Origin: Hyalangium gracile
Lineage (GTDB): Bacteria > Myxococcota > Myxococcia > Myxococcales > Myxococcaceae
DNA length: 64,000 nucleotides
NCBI RefSeq assembly: GCF_020103725.1
Contig: NZ_JAHXBG010000008.1
Location: 186,001-250,000 of the forward strand
Direction of reading: 5' to 3'
Made by a program: the position numbers and the translations under genes. Positions 42,566 through 51,230 of this stretch are shown here, in pieces. Positions within the stretch are counted from its first letter, which is position 1. The number at the start of each line of letters is the position of its first letter. Below the pieces are notes generated by a model. That model saw only the letters and a program-made list of their open reading frames with translations. It did no database searches and had not been told where the DNA came from.

Positions 42566-44443
42566 TTGAACTTCTCCTGTGACAAGTGTCAGAGGCGGTA
42601 CTCCATCGCGGACGAGAAAGTCCGCGGGAAGACCGTCAAGGTCCGTTGTAAGAACTGCCAGAACGTCATCTCGGTCCAGGGGCCGCCCGCCGAGATGGAG
42701 GAGAGCACCCGCGTGGTGTCTCTCGCGGACGTAGAGCGGATCCGAGAGCAGGAGCGCGCGCTGATGGCCGCCTCGGCTGCTCCGGCCGCTACGGCTGGCG
42801 GCAACCCCTGGGAGGAGGAGCCCACCCGGGCTGCTCCGGCCCGTCCCGCGGCCGCGCCCTGGTTCGTGATGGTGAAGGGCAAGCAGGAGGGCCCGCTGGA
42901 CGAGGCCGGCCTGCAGGCGCTCGTGGAGAGCGGCGCGATCAACACGCGCAGCTTCTTCTGGCAGCAGGGCCTGGCGGACTGGAAGCGCGGCGCGGACATC
43001 CCGGAGCTCTCCGGCATCTTCGCGGCGCCGCCTCCTGCCGCCGCGCCGCCGCCCGCGCCGCCGCTGCCGCCCGAGCCCTCCACCTCCAGCATGCGAGGGC
43101 AGCGGGGTGGAGCCGCCGCCCGGCAGCAGCCGGTGCAGCAGGAGGACGATGGCGCCTGGGACAACGTGCCCACCACGGTGGGGCGTGCCCCGGTCGCGGC
43201 CGGCAGGGAGCCGTGGGATCTGGATCCGCCCGCGGCCGCGCAGCCGCAGCAGGCCCAGCAGCAGCCGGCGTGGGACTTCGACGCCGCGCCGCGGCAGGAG
43301 CAGCAGGATCAGCCCGCCTGGGACGAGCCCGCGCCTCAGCATCAGGAGGAGCAGCAGGATCAGCCCGCCTGGGACGAGCCCGCGCCTCAGCAGCACCATC
43401 ATCATCAAGAGGAGCAGCAGGATCAGCCCGCCTGGGACGAGCCCACCGAGCCCACGCCGCAGCAGCAGCGCACCGCCGCGCGCGGGGGCAACAACAAGGC
43501 GGGCGTGGCGGATGATCTGTTCTCCGACCTGGACCTGCCGGACAAGAACGACCAGCTGGATCAGCCCGAGCCGCCGACGTCGGTGAACCCCGAGCCGGAT
43601 CCGCTGGCCGCGGTGGGCGGGGGCAAGCCGGGTCGCGATGGGAAGAAGCCCGTCGAGGACACGCGCTACTTCATGGCGAAGTCCGGCGTCACCAAGCGCA
43701 ACCCGGTGTGGAAGGTGGCGCTCTTCATCCTCATCCCCATCTTCCTGGTGGTGGGCGGGGCGTTCGCCGCGGACCGGCTGAACGTGGTGCCCAAGGTGAA
43801 GGTGGTGAACGCGCAGGGGCAGACCGAGGAGAAGTCCCTGTTCTTCTCGGGCGAGGGCCGCAACGAGCTGCGCGACCTGCTGATGGGCAAGAAGAAGACG
43901 GCGCCTCCCACGCCGCCGCCGACGCCGGCCGCCAACGACAAGAAGCCGACGCCGGGCGGCTCCGCGCCGAAGCCGGATCCGAGCTCTCCCGAGGAGACGA
44001 AGGCCGCGGTGCCGGAGACGGGCAAGTCCGCCGCGGAGCTCGACGCGCTCTACGGGGATGGCTCCAAGACGGAGGTCAACCCCGAGGTGCGCAAGGACAC
44101 CGAGGTGGCGGCCAAGGATGCCGAGAGCACGGGCGGGCTGCCGGCCGAGGACATCATGAAGGTGGTGGCGGCGTCCCAGGGCGCCATCCAGGGCTGCGTG
44201 GAGACGGAGCTGCGCAAGAACCCCTCCTTCAAGGGTGGCAAGGTGATGCTGGTGGCCACCGTGGGCACCTCGGGCACGGTGAAGGGGGCGAAGCTGGACC
44301 GCAAGGAGCTGGACTCCTCCGCCGTGGGCGACTGCATCAAGAAGAGCGCCAGGCGGATGGTCTTCCCCGCCTTCAAGATGGAGGACGGCTCGGCGGAGAT
44401 GGACGTGGAGATCCCGCTGGTCCTCTCCTCCGGAGCGAGGTAA
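42566..44443 (+). CDS. AgmX/GltJ-like protein: zinc ribbon, GYF_2, TM, TonB-like C-terminus
   Basis: 625 residues, TTG start. N-terminal zinc ribbon (residues 1-40: CDKCQRRYSIADEKVRG, RCKNCQNVI). GYF_2 domain (about 95-150: WFVMVKGKQEGPLDEAGLQA, WKRGADIPEL). A disordered Pro/Gln/Asp linker carries three EQQDQPAWDEP repeats. One membrane helix sits near 390-410 (VALFILIPIFLVVGGAF). The C-terminal AgmX/PglI domain is about 535-625 (QGAIQGCVETELRKNPSFKG). In Myxococcus, GltJ/AgmX of this layout is part of the gliding machinery and binds MglA. Here there are no other glt genes, so this may be a paralogue with another task. Confidence 0.85.
   Translation: MNFSCDKCQRRYSIADEKVRGKTVKVRCKNCQNVISVQGPPAEMEESTRVVSLADVERIREQERALMAASAAPAATAGGNPWEEEPTRAAPARPAAAPWFVMVKGKQEGPLDEAGLQALVESGAINTRSFFWQQGLADWKRGADIPELSGIFAAPPPAAAPPPAPPLPPEPSTSSMRGQRGGAAARQQPVQQEDDGAWDNVPTTVGRAPVAAGREPWDLDPPAAAQPQQAQQQPAWDFDAAPRQEQQDQPAWDEPAPQHQEEQQDQPAWDEPAPQQHHHHQEEQQDQPAWDEPTEPTPQQQRTAARGGNNKAGVADDLFSDLDLPDKNDQLDQPEPPTSVNPEPDPLAAVGGGKPGRDGKKPVEDTRYFMAKSGVTKRNPVWKVALFILIPIFLVVGGAFAADRLNVVPKVKVVNAQGQTEEKSLFFSGEGRNELRDLLMGKKKTAPPTPPPTPAANDKKPTPGGSAPKPDPSSPEETKAAVPETGKSAAELDALYGDGSKTEVNPEVRKDTEVAAKDAESTGGLPAEDIMKVVAASQGAIQGCVETELRKNPSFKGGKVMLVATVGTSGTVKGAKLDRKELDSSAVGDCIKKSARRMVFPAFKMEDGSAEMDVEIPLVLSSGAR
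43296..43449 (+). repeat. Internal tandem repeats in the AgmX-like gene
   Basis: Three in-frame copies of a unit encoding EQQDQPAWDEP(AP) lie in the linker, the second followed by a four-His run. Copies are nearly identical at the DNA level, indicating recent slippage; repeat number probably varies between strains. Confidence 0.8.
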
Positions 44444-44452
44444 CAGGCGCGC

Positions 44453-44716
44453 ATGTACCTGGGACGCGTCCTCGGCACGGTGGTGTGCGAGCGGAAGTAC
44501 GAGGGGCTCGAGGGCAAGCGGTTGCTGGTGGTCCAGCCGCTGGACCACAACCGCGAGCCCACGGGCAGCCCGGAGGTGGCCGTGGACACGGTGTCCGCGG
44601 GCCGCGGGGAGCTGGTGTACCTGGTGGGCAGCCGCGAGGCGGCCCTGGCGCTGGAGCCCACGTTCGTGCCGGTGGATGCCGCCATCGTCGGCATCGTGGA
44701 CGCGGTGGACGTATGA
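44453..44716 (+). CDS. Microcompartment vertex protein, EutN/CcmL family (copy 1)
   Basis: 87-residue BMC-P protein that forms pentamers capping vertices of bacterial microcompartment shells. Typical pattern: MYLGRVLGTVVCERKYEGLE, GKRLLVVQPL, VAVDTVSAGRGELVYLVGSR, AAIVGIVDAVDV. It starts 9 bp after the AgmX-like gene and its TGA overlaps the next gene's ATG (ATGA). No hexameric BMC-H shell gene lies in the window. Confidence 0.92.
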   Translation: MYLGRVLGTVVCERKYEGLEGKRLLVVQPLDHNREPTGSPEVAVDTVSAGRGELVYLVGSREAALALEPTFVPVDAAIVGIVDAVDV

Positions 44717-44982
44717 ACCTGTGCAAGGTGCTCGGCAGCGTCACCTCCACCCTCAAGCACCCGGCCTTCGAGGGCCGGAAGCTGATGGTGGTGCAGCCGC
44801 TGGATGAGAAGCAGCAGCCCACGGGCAAGAGCTTCATCGCGGTGGACCACACCTCCTCGGCCGGGCCGGGGGACGTGGTGCTGGTGATGCGCGAGGGCGG
44901 CGGGGTGCGGCAGATCCTCGGCGACAAGACGCTGCCCATCCGCTCGCTCATCGTCGGAGTGGTGGACGGGGTGGACACGTGA
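44713..44982 (+). CDS. Microcompartment vertex protein, EutN/CcmL family (copy 2)
   Basis: 89-residue second BMC-P protein: MNLCKVLGSVTSTLKHPAFE, GRKLMVVQPLDEKQQPTG, IAVDHTSSAGPGDVVLVMRE, SLIVGVVDGVDT. It differs from copy 1 across most of its length, so the two are old paralogues rather than a recent duplication. The 4-nt overlaps on both sides (ATGA before, GTGA after) tie it to copy 1 and the aldolase. Confidence 0.92.
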   Translation: MNLCKVLGSVTSTLKHPAFEGRKLMVVQPLDEKQQPTGKSFIAVDHTSSAGPGDVVLVMREGGGVRQILGDKTLPIRSLIVGVVDGVDT

Positions 44983-45647
44983 GCGAGGGCTTCGTGCCGC
45001 TGCCGAAGCTGCGGGCGGACGTGGTGGACACGTCCCGCCGCATGCACGAGTACGGCTGGGTGGCCAACCACGACGGCAACGTCTCGGTGCGGCTCAAGGG
45101 TGGGCGCTTCCTCATCACCTGCACGGCGGTGTCCAAGCGGGACGTGGACGACGCCTCGCTGCTGGTGGTGGACGCCCAGGGCAAGGTGCTGGAGGGGCGG
45201 CGCAAGCCCTTCAGCGAGCTGGAGCTGCACCTGGCCGTCTACCGGGCTCGGCCGGAGGTGATGGTGGTGCTGCACGCGCACCCGCCGGTGGCCACCGCCT
45301 TCGGCCTGGTGGGGCAGGAGCTGTCGCCCATCGCGCTGCCGGAGATGGTGGTTTCGCTGGGGGACCGGGTGCCCACGCTGCCGCGCGCGATGCCCCGGGA
45401 GCCCGAGGGCGTCAAGCGCGTGGAGGCCGCCGCCGCCGAGTACGACGCCTTCCTGCTGGCCGGCAACGGTGCCCTCACGATGGGCGAGGACATGACGCAG
45501 GCCCTGCTGCGCATGGAGCTCGTCGAGCACTACGCGAAGATCCTCATGGCCGCCCGCTCGCTGGGGCCGGTGCAGCCGCTGGCGCCGGGAGACGTGCAGA
45601 AGCTGCTCGAGGCGCGCAAGAAGGCGGGCCTTGGACCGCGCCGCTAG
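44979..45647 (+). CDS. Class II aldolase/adducin-family enzyme
   Basis: 222-residue zinc aldolase of the fuculose-1-phosphate aldolase type, cleaving a phosphorylated keto-sugar to DHAP and an aldehyde. Zinc ligands are visible: His99 and His101 (LHAHPP) and His184 (LVEHYAK); Glu80 (KPFSELELH) is the catalytic acid/base. The N-terminal motif YGWVANHDGNVSVRL is intact. GTG start within GTGA overlap. With two BMC-P genes upstream it may be a cargo enzyme of a microcompartment, as in planctomycete-type fucose/rhamnose compartments; substrate is unproven. Confidence 0.88.
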   Translation: MSEGFVPLPKLRADVVDTSRRMHEYGWVANHDGNVSVRLKGGRFLITCTAVSKRDVDDASLLVVDAQGKVLEGRRKPFSELELHLAVYRARPEVMVVLHAHPPVATAFGLVGQELSPIALPEMVVSLGDRVPTLPRAMPREPEGVKRVEAAAAEYDAFLLAGNGALTMGEDMTQALLRMELVEHYAKILMAARSLGPVQPLAPGDVQKLLEARKKAGLGPRR

Positions 45648-46818
45648 CACCTCGGAGCGGCTGCCGCGCACGGTGGTGGTGCTCGGCCTGGTCTCGCTGC
45701 TGACCGACGTGAGCAGCGAGATGATCTTCCCCCTGCTGCCGGCCTTCCTCGCCGCGCGTCTGCCGGCGGTGCCGCTGCTGCTGGGGACCATGGAGGGGCT
45801 GGCGGATCTGGTGTCCGCGCTCCTCAAGTACCAGTCCGGCGTGTGGGCGGACCGGGCGCAGCGGCTCAAGCCGCTGGTGCTGCTGGGGTACGGCGTCTCC
45901 AGCCTGGCGAGGCCGATGATGGCCTTCGTCACGGCGGTGTGGCAGCCGCTGCTCATCCGCTCGCTGGATCGGGTGGGCAAGGGCGTGCGGACCAGCCCTC
46001 GCGACGCGATCATCGCCCACACCGTGCCCGCGGGCCTGCGGGGCCGCGCCTATGGCTTCCATCGAGGCATGGACCATGCGGGGGCGGCGCTCGGGTCGCT
46101 GGTGGCGCTGCTGCTGCTGGCGGCCGGGATGAAGGTGGAGCATGTCTTCCTGGCGGCGGCCGTACCGGGCTTCCTGGGCGTGCTGGCCATCCTCATGGCG
46201 TCCGAGCCACAGCGCGAGCAGGCCCCGGCGCAATCCGGAGGCGCTGGGCGAGAGCCCGTGCCGCGGCGGCTGGCCTGGTACCTCGTCCCGGTGGTCCTCT
46301 TCGGGATCGCGAACTCCACGGATGCCTTCATCCTGCTCAAGCTGAGCGAGGAGGGCGCCAGCCCGACCCTGCTGCCCCTGGCGTGGCTGATGCTGCACGT
46401 GGTGAAGGCGGCAGTCTCCTATCCGGCGGGGTGGCTGGCGGACCGGCTCGGCGCGCCGCGCCTGGTGATGGTGGGGTGGCTGCTGTACGCCTTCTGCTAC
46501 GTGGGGCTCTCGAGGGTGCACGGCGTGACGGGCACGCTCGTCGTCATGGCGGTGTACGGGCTGCACTACGCGCTCTCCGAGGGCGCGGAGAAGTCGCTGC
46601 TCACCTCGCTGGTGCCGGCGACCGCCCGGGGGCGCGCGTTCGGGCTCTACAACGGCCTGAAGGGAGGCGCGGCGCTGGCGGCCGGGCTGCTCTTCGGGGC
46701 GGTGTGGACGCGGTGGGGAAGCTCCGTCGCCTTCGTCATGGCGGGGATCATCGCGGCGGTGAGCGCGATCCTGCTCGTGCTCTTCCTGCCGCGTGCCCGG
46801 CCCTCCGAGACGGCCTGA
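45631..46818 (+). CDS. MFS transporter
   Basis: 395-residue inner-membrane major facilitator with 12 predicted helices. Loop 2-3 motif-A-like sequence (GVWADRAQRLKP; second half GWLADRLGAPRL) and the N-terminal VSLLTDVSSEMIFPLLPAFL match the YajR/multidrug-like subfamily common beside oxyanion or sugar genes. TTG start at 45631 overlaps the aldolase by 17 bp, so it is co-translated. Given position, it may carry the aldolase's substrate or product; that is inference only. Confidence 0.85.
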   Translation: MDRAASTSERLPRTVVVLGLVSLLTDVSSEMIFPLLPAFLAARLPAVPLLLGTMEGLADLVSALLKYQSGVWADRAQRLKPLVLLGYGVSSLARPMMAFVTAVWQPLLIRSLDRVGKGVRTSPRDAIIAHTVPAGLRGRAYGFHRGMDHAGAALGSLVALLLLAAGMKVEHVFLAAAVPGFLGVLAILMASEPQREQAPAQSGGAGREPVPRRLAWYLVPVVLFGIANSTDAFILLKLSEEGASPTLLPLAWLMLHVVKAAVSYPAGWLADRLGAPRLVMVGWLLYAFCYVGLSRVHGVTGTLVVMAVYGLHYALSEGAEKSLLTSLVPATARGRAFGLYNGLKGGAALAAGLLFGAVWTRWGSSVAFVMAGIIAAVSAILLVLFLPRARPSETA

Positions 46819-46821
46819 GGG

Positions 46822-47058
46822 CTACAGATCGAAGTTCCCAGGGGGCGGCTGCTTCTTCTTCGCCCGCTGGCGCGCCTGGCGCACCTGGGCGCGCAGCGCT
46901 TCGGTGGCCTCGGTGTCCACCCAGCCCGTGTCCAGGTCGATGATGTCACCCTCGCGCGCCTCCGCGGGCAGCTCGGCGCGAGGACGGGTCACCTGCCGAC
47001 CCTCGATGATGAGCACCGCCACTTCCTCCTCGAAGCGATCCACCGTGGCCTTTGGCAT
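46822..47058 (-). CDS. DUF3006 family protein
   Basis: 78-residue small protein: KATVDRFEEEVAVLIIEGRQ, then LPAEAREGDIIDLD and a basic tail QARQRAKKKQPP. DUF3006 proteins are usually encoded next to ComEC-like metallo-beta-lactamase proteins, as here (9 bp after the lipoprotein gene). No biochemical role is known; an RNA- or DNA-binding beta-barrel is plausible from size and charge. Confidence 0.82.
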   Translation of the reverse strand: MPKATVDRFEEEVAVLIIEGRQVTRPRAELPAEAREGDIIDLDTGWVDTEATEALRAQVRQARQRAKKKQPPPGNFDL

Positions 47059-47067
47059 GGGCGTTCC

Positions 47068-48426
47068 TCAGGGATTGCAGTCTCTGGCGGGAGAGCGTTC
47101 CTTCATCGCATCTTCCCGAGAGGTGTACGTGACGAGGTTCTCGGCGTGGATCTTCTTCACGATGGGGCAGGTGGCCTTGTGGAAGATCTGCTTGTGCCGG
47201 CTGGCGTAGTACAGCTCGCCGGAGCCTCTGCTCTTCTTTCCGGTGCGGACGGCGCGCTCCTCGCCTCGCTTGGGGCTGACCTCCACCACCTTGTCGAAGC
47301 GCGAGAGGTCCACGTCCGGCGCCTTGGCGCTCACGGCCTTCGCGGCGGCCGGCTTCACCTCGGGCTTCGCGGGCTCCGGCTTCGCGGGGGCGGGGGGCGG
47401 CGTCAGCGCGATGAAGGGCAGGGCGTTCTTGTCCTCGGGCACGAAGACATGCTCGGCGTTCGGGGACTCGCCGGCCTGGAGCTTCTGGGTGGTGAGGACG
47501 AACTTCTCCCCGTCGCTCACCGCATGCACCTCGCCCACGACATCGGTGCGGAACAGCTGCGCGTTCACGGCCTTCAGCCGAGCCAGCGTGGCCTGGCCCG
47601 GCGCGTGCTTCTCACCCAGGCTGATGATGGCGGCCTGGGGGCCCACCCGCTGGAGGAAGGGCTCGGTGGTGGCGAGGTCCGCTCCGTGCGCCGCCACCTT
47701 GAGCAGCGTGGAGCCCAGCTCCGCTCCGCCGTTCAGCAGCGCGGCCTCCGTCTCGGACCGTGCGTCGCCCGCGAAGATGACGGACGTCTTCCCATGCACG
47801 AGGCGCAGGACGATGGAGTTGGCCTCGTGCTGCGCGGCCATGCCGTTGCCGGAGGTCTGCACCGCGAGCAGCGGATGGCTGGGCGCCCGGGGCCACAGGA
47901 CGGTCAGCTCCACATCCTTGCCCAGCGGCAGGCGCATCAGCTCCTGGGGCTGCGAGGGGTTCGGAGCCGGTGAGAAGATCGCCACCCCTTGCGAGCCGAG
48001 CGTCGTGAGGAGCGTGTCGTACTCGGGCGGGTTGCCCGGCAGCTGGGGCTCGAGGAGCTGGCGCGGGTTGGCGATCTTCTGCACCACCTCCATGGCGCCG
48101 TAGTGGTCCGGGGCCGGGTGGGTGAGGACGACGAGATCCAACCGCGCGGCGAGCAGCTCCGGGAGCCGGTTGATGAGGTGGTTGACGGCCGAGGCCGGGC
48201 CGGCGTCGACGAGGACGGTGCGTCCCTCGGGGGAGACGATGAGCGCGGAGTCGCCCTGTCCCACGTCGAGGAAGTAGACGTGGAGCTTCCCGTCCGGCGC
48301 GCTGCCCAGGAAGTGGGTCGTCGCGCTGGCGCGAGGGGCCGGCGCGGGGGCGGGGGGAGGGGGCGGCTCCTGCTTGCACGCGGCGACGAGCAGCAGGCCC
48401 AACAGTGGCAGCAGGCGCGCGTTCAT
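47068..48426 (-). CDS. ComEC-like MBL-fold lipoprotein with altered metal site
   Basis: 452 residues. Lipobox LVAAC. MBL fold at about 45-290 begins FLDVGQGDSALIVSPEGRTV. The metal motif THxHxDH reads THPAPDHYGAM, so the second His is Ala. The later HH motif reads KVAAHGADL, so one of two His is Ala. Other features (FAGDARSETEAALL) are kept. A Lys/Ala/Pro linker and a C-terminal Ada-like metal-binding-type segment (FHKATCPIVKK, YTSREDA, PARDCNP) follow. Likely catalytically impaired, possibly a binding or regulatory paralogue. ATGA overlap with the upstream intact paralogue. Confidence 0.85.
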   Translation of the reverse strand: MNARLLPLLGLLLVAACKQEPPPPPAPAPAPRASATTHFLGSAPDGKLHVYFLDVGQGDSALIVSPEGRTVLVDAGPASAVNHLINRLPELLAARLDLVVLTHPAPDHYGAMEVVQKIANPRQLLEPQLPGNPPEYDTLLTTLGSQGVAIFSPAPNPSQPQELMRLPLGKDVELTVLWPRAPSHPLLAVQTSGNGMAAQHEANSIVLRLVHGKTSVIFAGDARSETEAALLNGGAELGSTLLKVAAHGADLATTEPFLQRVGPQAAIISLGEKHAPGQATLARLKAVNAQLFRTDVVGEVHAVSDGEKFVLTTQKLQAGESPNAEHVFVPEDKNALPFIALTPPPAPAKPEPAKPEVKPAAAKAVSAKAPDVDLSRFDKVVEVSPKRGEERAVRTGKKSRGSGELYYASRHKQIFHKATCPIVKKIHAENLVTYTSREDAMKERSPARDCNP

Positions 48427-49703
48427 GGGTTGCAGTCCTCGGCGGGCCGGCGCTCACGGGCAGCGGTGGCACGGCTCGTATACACCTTGCGCTCCTTCGT
48501 CTTGGCCCGCTTGAGCGTGGAGCAGTCCTCCCGATGGAAGACCTCGCTGCCCTTGAGGCTCACGAAGCGCAGGACGTTCGTGGGGGCCGGCGCCGGGGGG
48601 CTCTCGACAGCGGCGGGCGCGGGCGTGGACGCGGGCGCGGGCAGCCTTCCCGAGGCCAGGATCGTCTCCTTCCCGGAGCGAGCGGAGGCGGGAGGCGCGA
48701 CGGCGGGGACGGGCCGGGGCGTGGGGCTCGTGGGCGCTGGGGAGGCGCTCGCGGTGGCGGTCCGCACCTCGCCTGGGACGACGAAGCGCGAGGTGTCCCC
48801 CTTCTCGGCCTGCAGGGTGACGGTGGTGCCGTCGCTCACGGCCTTGACCTCCCCGTGCTGGTCGGTGCGGAACACCCGGGCGCCGGTGGCCTCGAGCCTC
48901 GAGAGCGCCTCGGGGGTGGGGTGGCCGTAGTCGTTGCGCGCGGCGCAGGAGATGACCGCCGCCTTGGGCTTCACCGCCGCCAGGAACGCCTCCGTGGAGG
49001 AGTGCTTGCCGCCGTGGTGCGCCACCTTCAGCACGGTGGAGGTGTAGTCCACCTGCTTGCGGAGCAGGGCCTCCTCGGTGTCCGGCTCCGCGTCCCCCGT
49101 GAAGAAGAACGCCGTGCGGCCATAGGTCAGCCGCATGACGATGGAGTTGGAGTTCACGTCCGAGCGGGTGCTCTTGAGGAACGGCTCGCGCGGGTAGCGG
49201 GGCCAGTAGACGGTGAGCAGGGCGCCCTCGCCCAGCCCGATGGTGAGGAAGCTCTCCGGCGTCTGGGGGTTCGGCTCGGGCGTCATCACCTGGCCGACCT
49301 CCTGGCCCACGTACTCGAGCAGATCCCGGTAGGCCGCGCTCGGGTGGTCGAAGCCAGGGTCCATGTAGCGCCGGGCTCCCACCGCCCCGATGGCGTCCTT
49401 CATGCTGCCCAGGTGATCCAGGTGCGGGTGGGTGAGGATGACCAGGTCCAGCGGCGCCTGGACGAGCTGCCGCAGCCGGGCCGCCAGATGCTCTCCGGCC
49501 TCCGGAGGCCCGCCGTCGATCAGCACCGTCTTGCCCGTGGGCGAGACGACGAGCGCCGCGTCGCCCTGGCCCACGTCGAAGAAGTACACCGCGAGGGGCT
49601 TGCCGGGAGCGGTGGGGGCAGGGGCGGGGGCAGGCTGCGCCAGGCCTGGCAGGGCCGTGAGGAGGAGGACGAGGAGGCTGAGCAGCCGGAAGGGGGACAT
49701 CAC
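48423..49703 (-). CDS. ComEC/Rec2-like MBL-fold hydrolase, exported
   Basis: 426 residues with a signal peptide (LLSLLVLLLTALPGLAQ). The MBL domain has an intact metal site: THPHLDHLGSM, FFTGDAEPDTEE and KVAHHGGKHSST. It corresponds to the extracellular nuclease/phosphodiesterase-like domain of ComEC without the channel. A Pro/Ala linker leads to a C-terminal segment VFHREDCSTLKRAK, VYTSRATAA, PAEDCNP, also found in the downstream paralogue. A secreted DNA-processing role is possible. First gene of the operon with its paralogue and DUF3006. Confidence 0.87.
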   Translation of the reverse strand: MMSPFRLLSLLVLLLTALPGLAQPAPAPAPTAPGKPLAVYFFDVGQGDAALVVSPTGKTVLIDGGPPEAGEHLAARLRQLVQAPLDLVILTHPHLDHLGSMKDAIGAVGARRYMDPGFDHPSAAYRDLLEYVGQEVGQVMTPEPNPQTPESFLTIGLGEGALLTVYWPRYPREPFLKSTRSDVNSNSIVMRLTYGRTAFFFTGDAEPDTEEALLRKQVDYTSTVLKVAHHGGKHSSTEAFLAAVKPKAAVISCAARNDYGHPTPEALSRLEATGARVFRTDQHGEVKAVSDGTTVTLQAEKGDTSRFVVPGEVRTATASASPAPTSPTPRPVPAVAPPASARSGKETILASGRLPAPASTPAPAAVESPPAPAPTNVLRFVSLKGSEVFHREDCSTLKRAKTKERKVYTSRATAARERRPAEDCNP

Positions 49704-49809
49704 AGGGCGACTCTAGCGCCTGCCACCCCCTGTGAGGCACCCGGCAAGCACCCAGGCGGACTCGTCCGAATGCTTCCCGAGGGGCCCCCATCTGGGCTAC
49801 ATCCGCTCC

Positions 49810-50766
49810 ATGGCTCAGGCTGATGACGTGAACCAGGTCGTCGACGAGATCGCCGACCGTGTGCGCCGCAGGATGCAAGCCCTCCGAGCAGGCAAGGAGC
49901 AGCCCTGCACCGCTTCCCCCGGGCCCGCCGCACGGGACTCCGGCGCCTCCACTCGCAGTGCGGGTGACGGGGCGGGAACCAGTGGGAGCTCCAAGGAGTG
50001 TGCGCCCTCCTGCGATGTGTGCCCCAACGTGGACAGCTGCGGTACCGTGGGAGCCATCAAGGCGGGGGCGGCACGCATCTCGCCGGAGTCCATCCGCACC
50101 AGCGCGGACATCGCCCCCTACATCGACCACACGCTGCTCAAGCCCGAGGCCAGCCGCGAGGAGGTCATCAAGCTGGCCGAGGAGGCGCGCAAGCACGGGT
50201 TCGCCACGGTGTGCGTGAACTCGGTGAACGTGGCGCTGGCGGCGCGGATCCTGTCCGGCTCGAAGACGGTGCCCATCGCGGTGGTGGGGTTCCCGCTCGG
50301 CGCGGCGCTGCCCAGCGCCAAGGCCTTCGAGGCGCGTGAGGCCATCCGCTGCGGCGCGAAGGAGATCGACATGGTGATCAACATCGGCGCGCTGAAGGCG
50401 AAGGACTACGCGCTGGTGTTCAAGGACATCTCCATGGTGGTGGAGGCCAGCCGGCCGCACCCGGTCAAGGTCATCCTCGAGACGAGCCAGCTCACCCACG
50501 AGGAGAAGATCTCCGCCTGCGCGCTGTCCAAGGCTGCGGGCGCCGCCTTCGTGAAGACGTCCACGGGCTTCAGCTCCGGCGGGGCCACCGCCGAGGACGT
50601 GGCGCTGATGCGCAAGGTGGTGGGCGACGACGTGGGGGTGAAGGCCTCTGGCGGCGTGCGCTCGTCCGAGGACGCGATGAAGATGATCCAGGCCGGAGCC
50701 AACCGCATCGGCGCCTCGGCGTCGGTGGCCATCATCACCGGCCAGAAGTCCACCGCGAAGTACTGA
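49810..50766 (+). CDS. deoC: Deoxyribose-phosphate aldolase
   Basis: 318-residue cytosolic class I aldolase splitting 2-deoxyribose-5-phosphate to glyceraldehyde-3-phosphate and acetaldehyde. The TIM barrel starts near residue 95 ([13 protein letters not shown]), with Schiff-base Lys in [14 protein letters not shown] and the second Lys in [10 protein letters not shown]. Unusual: an N-terminal extension of about 95 residues with a cysteine cluster C-x3-C-x2-C-x5-C ([17 protein letters not shown]), not part of standard DeoC. It could bind zinc or an Fe-S cluster. ATG 49810. Followed by a DksA-type gene and a phosphohexomutase; with deoA at 60921 it completes deoxynucleoside catabolism. Confidence 0.9.
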   Translation: MAQADDVNQVVDEIADRVRRRMQALRAGKEQPCTASPGPAARDSGASTRSAGDGAGTSGSSKECAPSCDVCPNVDSCGTVGAIKAGAARISPESIRTSADIAPYIDHTLLKPEASREEVIKLAEEARKHGFATVCVNSVNVALAARILSGSKTVPIAVVGFPLGAALPSAKAFEAREAIRCGAKEIDMVINIGALKAKDYALVFKDISMVVEASRPHPVKVILETSQLTHEEKISACALSKAAGAAFVKTSTGFSSGGATAEDVALMRKVVGDDVGVKASGGVRSSEDAMKMIQAGANRIGASASVAIITGQKSTAKY

Positions 50767-50793
50767 CCACCGATTGAGGCCCGGGGGAGCGCC

Positions 50794-51186
50794 GTGACGG
50801 ACGCCCAGCGAGAGGAACTGCGCAACCTGCTGCTCGGGCTGCACGCCGAGCTGACTGGCAAGGCGCCGCTGAAGATCGAGCCCAACCGGACGGATGACGC
50901 GAAGGTGGGCGGCGACGAGGACGAGCAGCCGCTCAACGAGATGATGCAGGCGATTGCCTCCAGCCGGAACCGGAACATGGACGGCGTGCTGGCGCGCGTG
51001 GTGAAGGCGCTGGGCAAGCTGCGCAACGATCCGGACAGCTTCGGCGAGTGCGAGGACTGTGGCGACGAGCTGCCGTATGGGCGGCTCAAGGCCATGCCGT
51101 ACGTGGAGTACTGCGTGGAGTGCCAGGGCAAGAAGGACAAGCCCAAGGGTGGGCCCACGCGCAAGAAGCTCACCGACTACACCTGA
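50794..51186 (+). CDS. TraR/DksA-type zinc-finger protein
   Basis: 130-residue protein with a helical N-terminus and a C4 zinc finger: FGECEDCGDELPYGRLKAMP, then YCVECQGKKDKP. DksA-type proteins enter the RNA polymerase secondary channel and modulate transcription with ppGpp. The coiled-coil tip DxxDxA of true DksA is not evident (nearest is MDGVLARVVKAL), so this is a TraR/DksA relative of unknown strength. GTG start at 50794, 27 bp after deoC; probably same transcript. Confidence 0.87.
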   Translation: MTDAQREELRNLLLGLHAELTGKAPLKIEPNRTDDAKVGGDEDEQPLNEMMQAIASSRNRNMDGVLARVVKALGKLRNDPDSFGECEDCGDELPYGRLKAMPYVEYCVECQGKKDKPKGGPTRKKLTDYT

Positions 51187-51230
51187 ACGCGTCACGCGGG
51201 GCCCCGGGAGACGGGGCGAGGAGGCGGGAC

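Noticed and set aside
42419-44548. Minus-strand extension of the FYDLN-acid frame to 802 codons
   Set aside because: Only the last 92 codons resemble a protein; upstream is the antisense of the AgmX-like gene.
44453-45647. Complete bacterial microcompartment locus
   Set aside because: Only vertex proteins and an aldolase are present; no hexamer shell, aldehyde dehydrogenase or other cargo within the window.
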